Both the position numbers and the translations under genes were made by a program. From Bradyrhizobium oligotrophicum S58 (GTDB lineage Bacteria; Pseudomonadota; Alphaproteobacteria; Rhizobiales; Xanthobacteraceae), in assembly GCF_000344805.1 (NCBI RefSeq), contig NC_020453.1, positions 5,241,001-5,305,000 of the forward strand: a DNA stretch of 64,000 nt. The letters are read 5' to 3'. This document shows positions 8,045 through 17,069 of the stretch, piece by piece. Numbering within the stretch: the first letter of the stretch is position 1; every line of letters begins with the position of its first letter. The notes below the pieces were generated by a model that ran no database searches, was not told where the DNA came from, and saw only the letters and a list, made by a program, of their open reading frames with translations.

Positions 8045-8590
8045 ATGAAAAAGTCTGCGATCAGGATTGCCACGCTGGCTCTGTTCTCGATGGCCGTGGC
8101 CTCCGGGCCGCTGCTTCTGTCGAAGGCCTATGCCGCGGGAAGCGATACGCCCTCGTCGCCGCCGGCGTCGGATTCGGGCAAGAAGAAGAAGGACAAGAGC
8201 TCGAGCATCGAAGATCCGAAGTTCCTCGCGGCCTACCGCACGGCCTACACCTCGATCTATGACCGCGGCGACTATGCCACCGCGATCGAGCAGCTCAAGG
8301 CGCTGAACCGTGAGGACGTCGCCGACGTCGCCAATCTGATCGGCTACTCCTACCGCAAGCTCGGCAACTACCAGGCTTCGAAGCAGTACTACGAGCAGGC
8401 CCTGGCGGACGATCCGAACCACGTGCGCACCTGGCAGTATTACGGCCTGTGGCAGCTCGAACAGGGCAACCGCGAACAGGCCAAATATCACCTCGACAAG
8501 GTGGCACAGCTCGCCGGCACCAACAGCACCGAATATCGGTCGCTCGCCGACGCGCTCGAGAAGCAGCCGGGCACCGGCCTCGTCTACTGA
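8045..8590 (+). CDS. Secreted TPR-repeat protein
   Basis: The ATG at 8045 gives a 181-aa protein with an N-terminal signal (MKKSAIRIATLALFSMAVAS). A Ser/Lys-rich linker follows (residues 31-55). Residues about 60-175 form three tetratricopeptide units: AYRTAYTSIYDRGDYATAIE, then NLIGYSYRKLGNYQASKQYY.QALADDPNHV, and YGLWQLEQGNREQAKYHLDK. It is likely a periplasmic protein-interaction scaffold. A strong terminator (8636-8665) ends the unit. The earlier start candidate in the same frame would hide the signal peptide, so it was not used. Confidence 0.9.
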   Translation: MKKSAIRIATLALFSMAVASGPLLLSKAYAAGSDTPSSPPASDSGKKKKDKSSSIEDPKFLAAYRTAYTSIYDRGDYATAIEQLKALNREDVADVANLIGYSYRKLGNYQASKQYYEQALADDPNHVRTWQYYGLWQLEQGNREQAKYHLDKVAQLAGTNSTEYRSLADALEKQPGTGLVY

Positions 8591-8635
8591 GGACGCGATC
8601 GGATACGTCCGATCTCAAAAGTCTGTCTCAGATGC

Positions 8636-8665
8636 ATGGCGCAACCCGAAAGGGTTGCGCCATTT
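8636..8665 (+). terminator. Intrinsic terminator
   Basis: A perfect 12-bp stem (ATGGCGCAACCC / GGGTTGCGCCAT) with a GAAA tetraloop is followed by TT. It lies 45 bp after the TPR gene. Confidence 0.85.
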
Positions 8666-8680
8666 CTGCGTCGTAGCTTC

Positions 8681-8764
8681 GTAGCCTGGATGAGCGCAGC
8701 GACATCCGGGTTCTCCCGTGCAGCTCATGTGAACCCGGATGTCGCTTGGGCTCATCCGGGCTAC
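8681..8764. repeat. Family A palindromic repeat (REP-like), copy 1
   Basis: Outer arms GTAGCCTGGATGAGC and GCTCATCCGGGCTAC enclose inner arms GACATCCGGGTT and AACCCGGATGTC. This is the same architecture as the other family A copies in the window (17691, 22391, 34272, 40065, 60147 and 63701). It is purely intergenic. Confidence 0.85.
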
Positions 8765-8895
8765 GGGATGGCTCTTCGCCGCCTGCACGGCTGCGCTTCT
8801 GCCCAACCGGCTATTGTCCGCCGCCGTTCCTCCGCTCATGATGCGCTCCTGGCGCACGAACGTTCTCATCGCGCCTCTGAACGGGAGATTGCCTC

Positions 8896-10284
8896 GTGGA
8901 GCCCTGGCTTGGCGCCGCCCTCGGTTACATCAAGGATTGGCTGGCCTTCCAGGTCGCGGTCTCCGAGCAGCCCGGCTGCATCATCGCGATCGCCCATCGT
9001 GGCGAGATCGTGCTGGAGGCCGCGTTTGGCCACGCCAATCTCGACAGCGGCGAGAAGCTGACGCCGCGGCATCGCTTTCGCATCGCCTCGCACACCAAGG
9101 CCTTCACCGCCGCCGGCATCATGCGCCTGCGCGAGCAGAAGCGCCTGAAGCTCGACGACGCCGTCGGGCAATATGTCAAAGACCTGCACCCCGAGGTCGC
9201 AGCGGCGACCATCAGCCAGCTGCTGTCGCACACGGCAGGCCTGATCCGCGACGGGAAGGACTCCGGCCAGTTTACCGACGGCCGCGCCTATCTCGACCAC
9301 GATGAACTGCTCGCCGAGCTGAAGCTGCCGCCCGCGATCGATCCCAACAGCCGCTTCAAATATTCCAACCATGGCTACGGCCTGCTCGGCCTCGTTATCG
9401 AGGCGATCACCGGAGAGCCCTACCCCGCCTGGCTGCAGCGCGAGGTCATCGAGGCGGTTGGCCTGCGCGAGACCGCGCCCGACATGACGCTGCTCGGCAA
9501 GGGCTTGCCGTTCGCGCGCGGGCACTCGCGCACCGTGCCGGTTGGCCGCCGCGTCGTGATTCCCGGTGACAATCCGACCAACGCCATCATGGCCGCAGCC
9601 GGCGTGGTCGCGACAGCCGCGGACACTGCCCGCTTCTTCGCCCAGCTGGCGCCGAACGCCAAAAAGAGCCTGCTGTCGGTGGCGAGCCGGCGCGAAATGA
9701 TCCGCAGGCAATGGCGGGTGCCGCAAGACATCGAGGAGGCCTATTACGGGCTGGCGCTGATGAGCGGGACGACGGCCGGCTTCGACTGGTTTGGCCATGG
9801 CGGCGGCTTCCAGGGCTACATCTCGCGCACATCGGTCATTCCCGCACGCGAGATCACGGTCACCGTGCTGACCAACGCCCTCGACGGCTGGGCGCCGGCA
9901 TGGGCGAACGGCGTCAAGTTCATCCTGCAGGCCTTCGCCACCAACGGCGCGCCGTCCCGCAAGACGCGCGACTGGACCGGGCGCTGGTGGACGCTGTGGG
10001 GCGCGATCGATCTGGTCCCGTTCGCGGCGCAGGTGATGGTCGCCAATCCGGCCTTCATCAACCCGTTCATCGATGCCGCCCGCATCGAGCCGACGGGGCG
10101 CGACGCCGGCCGCATCGTGCAGGCCACGGGCTATGCCAGCCACGGCGAGGCGGTCAGGCGCCTGCGCGGCAAATCCGGCGTCAGCGAGATCTGGCTCGGC
10201 GGCGCACGCATCCGCCCGGAGCGCGTCGTGAAGGCCGAGATGGAGCGGAAATATCCGAAGGGCCGCCGCAAGAAGGACGTTTGA
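8896..10284 (+). CDS. Serine hydrolase, class C beta-lactamase-like
   Basis: A GTG start with GGGAG upstream gives 462 aa. The penicillin-binding-protein fold motifs are all present: SxxK as SHTK at 65-68 (nucleophile S65, K68), YxN as YSN at 156-158, and the third motif as HGG at 301-303 inside FGHGGGFQGYIS. There is no signal peptide, so the enzyme is probably cytoplasmic. It is more likely an esterase, peptidase or beta-lactamase-like hydrolase of the COG1680 type than a resistance enzyme. Residues 325-460 form a C-terminal extension ending in a basic tail (KYPKGRRKKDV). The gene stands alone, flanked by a family A repeat and a family B inverted repeat. Confidence 0.93.
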   Translation: MEPWLGAALGYIKDWLAFQVAVSEQPGCIIAIAHRGEIVLEAAFGHANLDSGEKLTPRHRFRIASHTKAFTAAGIMRLREQKRLKLDDAVGQYVKDLHPEVAAATISQLLSHTAGLIRDGKDSGQFTDGRAYLDHDELLAELKLPPAIDPNSRFKYSNHGYGLLGLVIEAITGEPYPAWLQREVIEAVGLRETAPDMTLLGKGLPFARGHSRTVPVGRRVVIPGDNPTNAIMAAAGVVATAADTARFFAQLAPNAKKSLLSVASRREMIRRQWRVPQDIEEAYYGLALMSGTTAGFDWFGHGGGFQGYISRTSVIPAREITVTVLTNALDGWAPAWANGVKFILQAFATNGAPSRKTRDWTGRWWTLWGAIDLVPFAAQVMVANPAFINPFIDAARIEPTGRDAGRIVQATGYASHGEAVRRLRGKSGVSEIWLGGARIRPERVVKAEMERKYPKGRRKKDV

Positions 10285-10308
10285 GCCCACCGCCGTTCCA
10301 TTTGCTCC

Positions 10309-10382
10309 GTCATTGCGAGCGCAGCGAAGCAATCCAGAGTCGTGGGCGGGACTCTGGATTGCTTCGCTGCGCTCGCAATGAC
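10309..10382. repeat. Family B inverted repeat, perfect copy
   Basis: Two 33-bp arms (10309-10341 and 10350-10382), starting GTCATTGCGAGCGCAGCG, are perfect reverse complements around an 8-nt loop. The same element recurs at 15221-15294 and 63795-63868. The transcript would fold into a very long hairpin. Confidence 0.9.
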
Positions 10383-10457
10383 GTGGAGAGAGCGTCGCCC
10401 GGATGAGCGGACGCCGGCGCCCGCTGGGCAAAGACGGGAGCGCATCCGGGCTAGCTG

Positions 10458-12053
10458 CTACTTCATCAGCGCCTCGGCCTCGCCGCGAAAGGCTCTGCGC
10501 GCATCGTCGCGGGAATAGAACATGTGGCCGCCGGGATAGACGACGAGCTTGACCCGCGGCGGGCGGGCGAAGGCCGGCAGCTGGTCGAGCAGGATCTTCG
10601 AGCCGTAATAGGGCGTGGCGAGATCGAACAGGCCGTGACCGACCAGGAGCTTGAGCTTGGGATCGAGCGCCAGGATCTGCCGGAGCTCACCGGTGGATTC
10701 CGGCGGGCTGATGCCGCGGCCGAAATCCCAGTTCATGTTCACCGCCCCGCTCAGCAGCTCATAGGAGCCGTCGGGACGCCAGCTCAGCTTGCGCGTCGTC
10801 AGCTCGACCGCGGCGCTGGTGAGCGGCGCGGTCAGCACGTCGCCGGAAGGATCGGAGCCGCGCGAACGGCTCGCATCCGGATAGGGATCGAGGCCCAGCA
10901 CCGAGCCGTCGTAGCGGCCGGTGATGCGGCCGTTCTTGCGATCGAACTCGCGGCGAAACTCCGAGACGTCGAAGCGGCCGGCCAGCCTGCGGCTGACCGC
11001 CTGGTCGATCCCGGTCAGGCTCGCGACCTTGTCGGCGATCCGGTTGGTGGCGTCGCGATCGGCCTCGCCCTTCACCAAATCGAGCAGGAAATCACCGCTG
11101 GCGTAACGCTCGACATCGGCGAGGTCGGCGCGTGTCACCGGCCCCTTCATCTGCTTCGCGACGGCGGCGAAGCTCGGCAGGCTCGCGACATATTGCATCA
11201 GGCTCGAGCCGGAATAGTCGCGGAAATCCATCAGCGGCGACAGCAGGATCAGCCCGCTGATGCCGATGCCCTGGTCGTGCTGCAGATTGTTGACGATCTT
11301 CGGCCCGCGAATGCCGCCATAGCTTTCGGCGGTGATGAATTTCGGCGACCCGAGCCGGTCGTGCTTCTCCAGCCAGCGCCGCACCACCAGCGACAGCGCG
11401 CGCACGTCGCCGTCGACCGAGAAGAACCGCTTGCGGACCTCGTCGCCGGACGCGACGAAGCGGCTGTAGCCGGTGCCGACGGGATCGACGAAGACGAGAT
11501 CGGTGAAGTCGAGCCAGGTGTCGGCGTTGGGCATCAGCTCCGGCTGCGACGACGGCGTCACGCTGGCCGCATCGATTCCGATCCGCCACGGCCCGGCATT
11601 GCCAAGCTGCAGATAGGCCGACGACGCGCCCGGCCCGCCGTTGAAGAAGAAGGTGACCGGACGGCTGCCGTGCTCGGTACCGTCGAGCTGATACGACGTA
11701 TAGGCGATGTCGGCCTGCGGCTCGCCCTTGCCGTCGAACAGACGGATCGAGCCGGCGGTGGCGGTGAACGACAGCTTGCGGCCGGGCAGCTCGAGCGTGT
11801 GGGTCGTGGTGGAATCGGCCGGCAGCTTGTGCTGCTCGGCCGTCGATGACGACGACGGATTACTGGCGGCACGAGCGCCGGCCGCGGCGGGGCGCGGTGC
11901 AGAGGAGGCGCCCTGCTCCTGCGCCGCCGGCGCATCCTGGGCGCGCACGGCCTGGCCTGTGACCAGCGCCGTCAGCGCCACGACACCAACCTGCAAAGCC
12001 ATCTGCAACGCAACCAGACGCGGCCTCACGGCGGACGACCTCAAACCTGCCAT
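10458..12053 (-). CDS. Peptidase S10 (serine carboxypeptidase-like) protein
   Basis: The ATG at 12053 gives 531 aa; an upstream extension is not supported. Residues 1-38 form a signal peptide ending AVRAQ, followed by a disordered Ala/Ser/Pro-rich stretch to about residue 80. The S10 alpha/beta-hydrolase motifs follow: oxyanion region NGGPGAS at 138-144, nucleophile S244 in AESYGGIRG, the Asp region DLATPYYGS and the His region YPGGHMFYSR near the C-terminus. The triad is complete, so it should be an active periplasmic or extracellular carboxypeptidase-type hydrolase. Bacterial S10 substrates are poorly defined. It is convergent with the beta-lactamase-like gene. Confidence 0.93.
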   Translation of the reverse strand: MAGLRSSAVRPRLVALQMALQVGVVALTALVTGQAVRAQDAPAAQEQGASSAPRPAAAGARAASNPSSSSTAEQHKLPADSTTTHTLELPGRKLSFTATAGSIRLFDGKGEPQADIAYTSYQLDGTEHGSRPVTFFFNGGPGASSAYLQLGNAGPWRIGIDAASVTPSSQPELMPNADTWLDFTDLVFVDPVGTGYSRFVASGDEVRKRFFSVDGDVRALSLVVRRWLEKHDRLGSPKFITAESYGGIRGPKIVNNLQHDQGIGISGLILLSPLMDFRDYSGSSLMQYVASLPSFAAVAKQMKGPVTRADLADVERYASGDFLLDLVKGEADRDATNRIADKVASLTGIDQAVSRRLAGRFDVSEFRREFDRKNGRITGRYDGSVLGLDPYPDASRSRGSDPSGDVLTAPLTSAAVELTTRKLSWRPDGSYELLSGAVNMNWDFGRGISPPESTGELRQILALDPKLKLLVGHGLFDLATPYYGSKILLDQLPAFARPPRVKLVVYPGGHMFYSRDDARRAFRGEAEALMK

Positions 12054-12285
12054 CAACTCAACTCCTCTGCCCCGCGCCTCGACGCGCCCGGTCGAAAGCC
12101 CGCTTTCTGTAGCGCATGAACCGCGGCGCACCCACAAGCTCAACCAACTCTTCCGTGATCCACGTCACATCGGGGACGTGCCTGATCCCGCCGTTTGTGC
12201 TATGGGCTCGAACCTCTCGATCCCGTCCGACGTCCTAATCCATGGGACAAAAGGCGCGCCGCCGGGTGCGATCACGGAGCACAGC

Positions 12286-12969
12286 ATGAAATTCCCGACG
12301 TTCATCGTCGCAGCCCTGACCGGGCTCGCCGCACCGGCGCTCGTTGGGCCGTCGGCGGCCTGGGCCGGGCCGCCGGCTGCCCTGGTCGAGGACGTCCAGG
12401 GCGAGGTGGCCGGCGCCGAGCTGATGGACTATGTCGCGCCCGGCCAGGTGATCAAGCTCGGACCCGACGGCGCCGTGGTCATGAGCTACCTCAAATCGTG
12501 CCGCCGCGAGACCGTCAGCGGCTCGGGCAGCGTCACGGTGGGGCCCGGCGAAAGCAAGGTCGACGGCGCCACGCTCAAGAGCGACATCGTCAATTGCGAC
12601 GCCAGCCACGCCCAGGCCACCACACGCGAGACCAGCGAGGTCGCGGCGACGATCGTGCGCAGCCTCGGGCCGGACTCGGCGCCGGTGGCGCAGGCCGTCA
12701 TCTACGGGGCGTCACCGATCGTCGAGGCCAGGGGACGCGGCACGCTGATCGTCGAGCGGCTCGACCAGCCCGGCGAACGCCAGCAGGTCGAGCTGTCGGG
12801 CCGGCAGTTCAAGGGACGGTTCTACGATTTTGCCGGCACCAGCCATCCGCTGACGCCTGGTGGCACCTATGTTGCGAGCTTCGGCGCCTCCCGTCTCGTG
12901 TTCAAGGTCGACGCTCAGGCCAAAGCGGGCCCCGGCCCCGCGGTCGGACGCTTGATCCGGCTCAACTGA
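12286..12969 (+). CDS. Secreted FecR-domain-like protein
   Basis: The protein has 227 aa. The signal peptide MKFPTFIVAALTGLAAPALV ends near AWA-GPP. Residues 30-100 resemble a FecR-type beta-helical domain: ALVEDVQGEVAGAELMDYVA, then PGQVIKLGPDGAVVMSYLKS and the GSGSVTVGPGESKV strand. Such domains often sit next to CHASE2 cyclases. The stop is only 18 bp before the cyclase start at 12988, so the two are probably co-transcribed. The protein may then serve as the periplasmic partner or ligand-sensing component for the CHASE2 domain (inference). Confidence 0.82.
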   Translation: MKFPTFIVAALTGLAAPALVGPSAAWAGPPAALVEDVQGEVAGAELMDYVAPGQVIKLGPDGAVVMSYLKSCRRETVSGSGSVTVGPGESKVDGATLKSDIVNCDASHAQATTRETSEVAATIVRSLGPDSAPVAQAVIYGASPIVEARGRGTLIVERLDQPGERQQVELSGRQFKGRFYDFAGTSHPLTPGGTYVASFGASRLVFKVDAQAKAGPGPAVGRLIRLN

Positions 12970-12987
12970 AGCTGAAAGCAGTTCTCA

Positions 12988-15135
12988 GTGGCGATCGGAC
13001 GCCGGACGCGCGACGCGCTTGCCGTCATCGCCATTGCGCTGGCGAGTGCGGCCTTGTTCGTTTCGCCGGCGTTCGAGCGCGGCCGGGGGCTGTCGCTGGA
13101 TGCGCTGACATGGCTGCGCTTCGAGGGGTTCGGCAACCGCTACGAGGCCGCGACCAGCCCGGCCGTCGTGATCGCGATCGATGAGGAAAGCTATCAGGCG
13201 GCGCCTTTCAAGGGCGCGCCGCTGTTGACCTGGACCGGCGAGATCGGCCGCGTGCTGACGGCCGTGCTCGACGGCGGCGCAAAAACCGTCGGCTTCGACA
13301 TCGTGTTCCAGACCTCGATCGAGCAGTCGGAGATTCCGCTCGGCGACGGCACGCTGGGTGAGCGGACGCGCGGCTTCGACCGCGATTTTTTGCGCGCACT
13401 GGCGTCAGCGGCGGCCAGCGGCAAGGTGGTGCTGGGTGAGATCTTCGGCAAGCCGCCCATCCTTCCCGCCCCGGGACAACGCATCGCGGTGCGCCAGCAG
13501 CAGAACTTGAGGCCGCTCAACACCTACACCGACAGCGACGATGTCGTTCGCCGCCATCCGCTGACGCTGAATGCCGAAGGCAAGGCGGTGCCGAGCATGG
13601 CGCTGGAATTGGCGGCGCGCGCAACCGGCAAGGCGCCGGTCATCGCGGCCGACGGCGTGACGCTCGGCGACTACACGGTGCCCAGCAGCGTGCCCGGCAC
13701 CATGACGCTGAATTTCGCCGGTGGCGCCGACGACATTCCGACCTACTCCTTCGCCGATCTGCGCGCCTGCGCGCTCAAGGGCGACAAGGACTATTTCCGC
13801 CGCGAGTTCGAAGGCAAGATCGTCCTGATCGGCACCGTCGGCATCGAGGATCGGCGGCTGACCTCGAAGCGCTTCGCGACCCGTGCCGAGGGCGCGCGGC
13901 GTCCGCGTTGCGTGCTGGGAGAACGCAGGGTCACCGAGACCTTCGCACGCAGCACGATTGCCGGCGTCTACATCCACGCCACGGCGGTGAACAATCTGGT
14001 GAGGCAGGACGCCGCGACCGAAATGAGCCGGCCCGCGACTTTTGCGGTCGCAGCCGGGATGGCGCTGCTGGCCGCGCTGCTCGCCCGGCTGCTGCGTCCC
14101 ACCTCCGCAGCCGCGATCCTCGCGGGGCTCGCGCTGCTCTACACGGCGCTCGCGACCGCCCTGTTCAACCACGCCCAGCTGCTGCCACTGGCGGAGCCGC
14201 TGGCGGCAGGCGTGCTCGCGCTGGCTTCGACCACCGGCTATCGCTTCATGGTCTCCGACAAGGACCGCCGGCTGCTGCAGAAGAGCTTTGCCTACTACCT
14301 CGCGCCGCGCGAGATCGACCGCATGCTGGCCTCGCGCCGGCTGCCGCAGCTCGGCGGCGAGACCCGCGAGGTCACCGTGTTCTTTTCCGACATCGAGGGC
14401 TTCTCGCGCATCGCCGAGCAGATGTCGCCGGAGCAGTTGATGGCGCTGACCAACGAATATCTCTCGGCGATGACGGACGTCATCGAAAGTCATGACGGCT
14501 ATGTCGACAAATATATCGGCGACTCCGTGGTCGCGGTGTTCGGCGCCCCGCTCGACGATCCCGATCATGCCAAGAGCGCGGCTCGCGCGGCGCTCGACTG
14601 CAAGGCGAGGCTCGCCGAGCTCAACCTTTCGTCCACGGCATTCCAGGGCATCAAGGTGGCGCAGCGCATCGGCATCAACAGCGGCGCCGCGCTGGTCGGC
14701 AATTTCGGCTCGCAGCGCCGCTTCAATTATTCCGTGATGAGCGACGCCGTGAACGTGGCGTCGCGGCTCGAAGGCGCGAACAAGTTCTACGGCACCACGA
14801 TCATCGCCTCCGACAGCACGGTGGCGCTCGCCGGCGACGAATTCGCCTGGCGCGAGCTCGACACCATCCGCGTCAAGGGCCGCGAGCAGCAGCTCAAGAT
14901 CTACGAGCTGCACGGCCGCACGGCCGAGCTGTCCGCGCCGGAGCACGCGCTGCTCGCCGGCTACGCGGCTGGCCTCGCGCATTGGCGGGCCGGCGAGCTT
15001 CCGCGGGCCGCCGATTGCTTCGCGCCGGCGGCTGCGAGCGACACCCCCAGCGCGCTGTTCGCCGAACGCGTCGCCGCCGCTCTGAAAGGCGGCACCACCG
15101 ACTGGGATCCCATCCGCAGTCTGCAGGAAAAATGA
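12988..15135 (+). CDS. CHASE2-domain class III adenylate/guanylate cyclase
   Basis: A GTG start gives 715 aa. A first TM helix (about 10-28) is followed by a periplasmic CHASE2 sensor domain (about 35-345; AIDEESY, DGGAKTVGFDIVF). Three TM helices follow (about 352-370, 374-393, 400-420). The C-terminal class III cyclase domain (about 455-640) has metal-binding Asp468 (FFSDIEGFS) and Asp512 (YIGDSVVAVFG). It also has the transition-state residues N589 and R593 in SDAVNVASRLEG, and Asp586 fits the usual adenylate-cyclase specificity position. It should make cAMP (or cGMP) in the cytoplasm in response to an envelope signal. The FecR-like gene directly upstream forms an operon with it. Confidence 0.94.
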   Translation: MAIGRRTRDALAVIAIALASAALFVSPAFERGRGLSLDALTWLRFEGFGNRYEAATSPAVVIAIDEESYQAAPFKGAPLLTWTGEIGRVLTAVLDGGAKTVGFDIVFQTSIEQSEIPLGDGTLGERTRGFDRDFLRALASAAASGKVVLGEIFGKPPILPAPGQRIAVRQQQNLRPLNTYTDSDDVVRRHPLTLNAEGKAVPSMALELAARATGKAPVIAADGVTLGDYTVPSSVPGTMTLNFAGGADDIPTYSFADLRACALKGDKDYFRREFEGKIVLIGTVGIEDRRLTSKRFATRAEGARRPRCVLGERRVTETFARSTIAGVYIHATAVNNLVRQDAATEMSRPATFAVAAGMALLAALLARLLRPTSAAAILAGLALLYTALATALFNHAQLLPLAEPLAAGVLALASTTGYRFMVSDKDRRLLQKSFAYYLAPREIDRMLASRRLPQLGGETREVTVFFSDIEGFSRIAEQMSPEQLMALTNEYLSAMTDVIESHDGYVDKYIGDSVVAVFGAPLDDPDHAKSAARAALDCKARLAELNLSSTAFQGIKVAQRIGINSGAALVGNFGSQRRFNYSVMSDAVNVASRLEGANKFYGTTIIASDSTVALAGDEFAWRELDTIRVKGREQQLKIYELHGRTAELSAPEHALLAGYAAGLAHWRAGELPRAADCFAPAAASDTPSALFAERVAAALKGGTTDWDPIRSLQEK

Positions 15136-15220
15136 CGCTGCCATGACGGTCTTGTAGCCAGCATGTCGCTTTCGTCGAAGGGCGAAGGCGGGAGCTCATC
15201 CGGGCGACGCTCTCTCCGCC

Positions 15221-15294
15221 GTCATTGCGAGCGCAGCGAAGCAATCCAGAGTCCCGCCCACCACACTGGATTGCTTCACTCCGCTCGCAATGAC
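15221..15294. repeat. Family B inverted repeat, imperfect copy
   Basis: Arms start GTCATTGCGAGCGCAGCG and end CGCTCGCAATGAC. Compared with the copy at 10309, the right arm carries substitutions (CTTCACTCCGCTC). A family A fragment (CATCCGGGCGAC) precedes it. The rest of the 15136-15512 gap shows nothing coding. Confidence 0.85.
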
Positions 15295-15512
15295 GGAGCA
15301 AATGGAAATTGCGGTGGGCGTCAGGGGCACCGCTGCCGTAGCCAGACATCATCCGTCGCCGATGCCGCATCCTGAGCCCATTTCCGAGCGAGATCGGCCT
15401 TCATCCCGGCCCCATTGCCCTGGCATACCCGGCGCGATGGACAAGCACGGCCAAGGTCGGGTAGACGACACGGCGCCTTCATCCGGCAACCGACCAGCGA
15501 GCCTTGCGACGC

Positions 15513-16292
15513 ATGACCACGCCCAAGCGATATGAGCGGATCGCCTTCGTCGCGAGTCCGAGTGGCGAGGCGCAGGCCGCGCTGACGCAGCTGAGCGCAC
15601 TGTACGGCAATGCCGATCCGGATCTGGCCGACGTCGTGGTGGCGCTGGGCGGCGATGGCCTGATGCTGCAGACGCTGCACGACCACATGCGCTCGGGCAA
15701 GCCGATCTACGGCATGCATCGCGGCACGGTCGGCTTCCTGATGAACGAGTTCAGCACCATCGATCTGCATGGCCGGCTCGAAGCGGCGCAGGAATCGGTG
15801 ATCCATCCGCTGCTGATGCGGGCGACGGACGCCGGCGGCGTCGTTCACATCCATCACGCCATCAACGAGGTCTACCTGTTCCGCCAGACCGCGCAGACCG
15901 CGCGGCTGCGCATCCTGATCGATGAGCGCGAGCGCATGCCGGAACTGATCGCCGACGGCGTGCTGGTGGCGACGCCGGCGGGCTCCACCGCCTATAATCT
16001 CTCGGTGCAGGGACCGATCCTGCCGATCAATGCCGCGCTGCTGGCGCTGACGCCGATCAGCGCCTTCCGGCCGCGGCGCTGGCGCGGCGCCCTGCTCCCG
16101 AACACCGCCTATGTGATCATCGAGGTGCTCGAAGGCGACAAGCGTCCGGTCGCGGCGGTAGCCGACCATGACGAGGTCCGCGACGTCCGGCGGGTCGAGG
16201 TGCTCTCCGACAAGACCATCTCGATGCGGATGCTGTTCGACGCCGGCCACAGCCTGGAAGAGCGGATCCTGAGCGAGCAGTTCGGCTATTAG
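15513..16292 (+). CDS. NAD kinase
   Basis: The ATG at 15513 gives 259 aa; an in-frame TTG three codons earlier is less likely. The GGDG motif is at 46-49 ([13 protein letters not shown]). The second conserved element is MNEF at 77-80, after [11 protein letters not shown] third element, [12 protein letters not shown], includes N118/E119. [20 protein letters not shown] is the family's NAD-contacting signature. The enzyme phosphorylates NAD+ to NADP+ with ATP in the cytoplasm. It stands alone, with a putative terminator directly after the stop codon. Confidence 0.96.
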   Translation: MTTPKRYERIAFVASPSGEAQAALTQLSALYGNADPDLADVVVALGGDGLMLQTLHDHMRSGKPIYGMHRGTVGFLMNEFSTIDLHGRLEAAQESVIHPLLMRATDAGGVVHIHHAINEVYLFRQTAQTARLRILIDERERMPELIADGVLVATPAGSTAYNLSVQGPILPINAALLALTPISAFRPRRWRGALLPNTAYVIIEVLEGDKRPVAAVADHDEVRDVRRVEVLSDKTISMRMLFDAGHSLEERILSEQFGY

Positions 16293-16293
16293 G

Positions 16294-16315
16294 CGCAGCG
16301 CTTTTCGCTGCGTTT
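16294..16315 (+). terminator. Probable intrinsic terminator
   Basis: The stem CGCAGCG / CGCTGCG with a 5-nt CTTTT loop is followed by TTT, immediately after the NAD kinase stop. Confidence 0.6.
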
Positions 16316-16404
16316 GGCCGGACCGCAACGCTTTGTTAACGCGCGGCTCCGTATGGTTAATGCGCGTTGACCACCTTCACCGGTGATGCCTCCAGGCCGG
16401 CCCA

Positions 16405-16950
16405 ATGTATCGGATAGACTTCAACAAGCTGCGCTTCCTCGTCTGCGACGACAACCCGCACATGCGTCGCATCCTGCGCACGCTGCTGCATTCGTTCGGC
16501 GCGCGCGAGGTCAACGAGGCCGAGGACGGCGCGACCGCGCTCGAAATGTACACCCATTTCTCGCCCGACATCGTCATCACCGACTGGGCGATGCCGATCT
16601 TCGACGGGCTCGAGCTCGCGCAGATGATCCGCCAACCGGAAGCGAAGGGGAACCCCTACGCGCCGATCATCATGCTCACCGGGCATTCGGAGAAGCGCCG
16701 CGTCACCGTCGCGCGCGACGCCGGCGTCACGGAATTCCTCGCCAAGCCGATCTCGGCAAAGGGCCTCTATCAGCGCATCCTCAACGTGGTCGCCAATCCC
16801 AGGCCCTTCATCAAGACCAAGACCTATTTCGGCCCGGACCGGCGCCGCAACACCAACACGGCCTATGTCGGCCCCGAGCGCCGGGTTGGTGGCGAGGCGG
16901 AAATCTTCCAGCAGCCGTCGCTGCTGGATAAAGCGCGCTCCGTAGTTTAG
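16405..16950 (+). CDS. CheY-like response regulator receiver protein
   Basis: The protein has 181 aa. Residues 8-128 form a complete receiver domain: acidic pair D15/D16 (VCDDNPHM), phospho-acceptor D60 in IVITDWAMP, conserved T92 (IIMLTGHSE) and K114 (FLAKPISA). There is no DNA-binding domain. The 50-aa tail contains GPDRRRN and GPERRVGGEAE, a short Arg-rich repeat seen in some alphaproteobacterial stand-alone receivers. A Hpt-type protein is encoded 120 bp downstream on the same strand, so the two may form a phosphorelay pair. No histidine kinase is nearby. Confidence 0.94.
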   Translation: MYRIDFNKLRFLVCDDNPHMRRILRTLLHSFGAREVNEAEDGATALEMYTHFSPDIVITDWAMPIFDGLELAQMIRQPEAKGNPYAPIIMLTGHSEKRRVTVARDAGVTEFLAKPISAKGLYQRILNVVANPRPFIKTKTYFGPDRRRNTNTAYVGPERRVGGEAEIFQQPSLLDKARSVV

Positions 16951-17069
16951 GGCGCGGCAGTGAGCCCGCGTTAACGCAATGCGGGGATCGGGGTCCGGTG
17001 CGCACGAATCCTCGGTTATGAATCGGGGCAATCGGTCAGAGTGCGTCGGCATCATCAGGGGATATCGAG

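Noticed and set aside
10309..10382. CRISPR array or spacer repeats
   Set aside because: The repeats are single inverted pairs dispersed in the window, not regularly spaced direct repeats; no cas genes are present.
8866..10431. 521-aa open frame antisense to the serine hydrolase
   Set aside because: GC-rich shadow frame; the plus-strand protein has all three catalytic motifs.
10524..11849. 441-aa open frame antisense to the S10 peptidase
   Set aside because: Shadow; Asp/Ala/Arg-rich low-complexity translation.
13405..15144. 579-aa open frame antisense to the cyclase gene
   Set aside because: Shadow of the CHASE2 cyclase.
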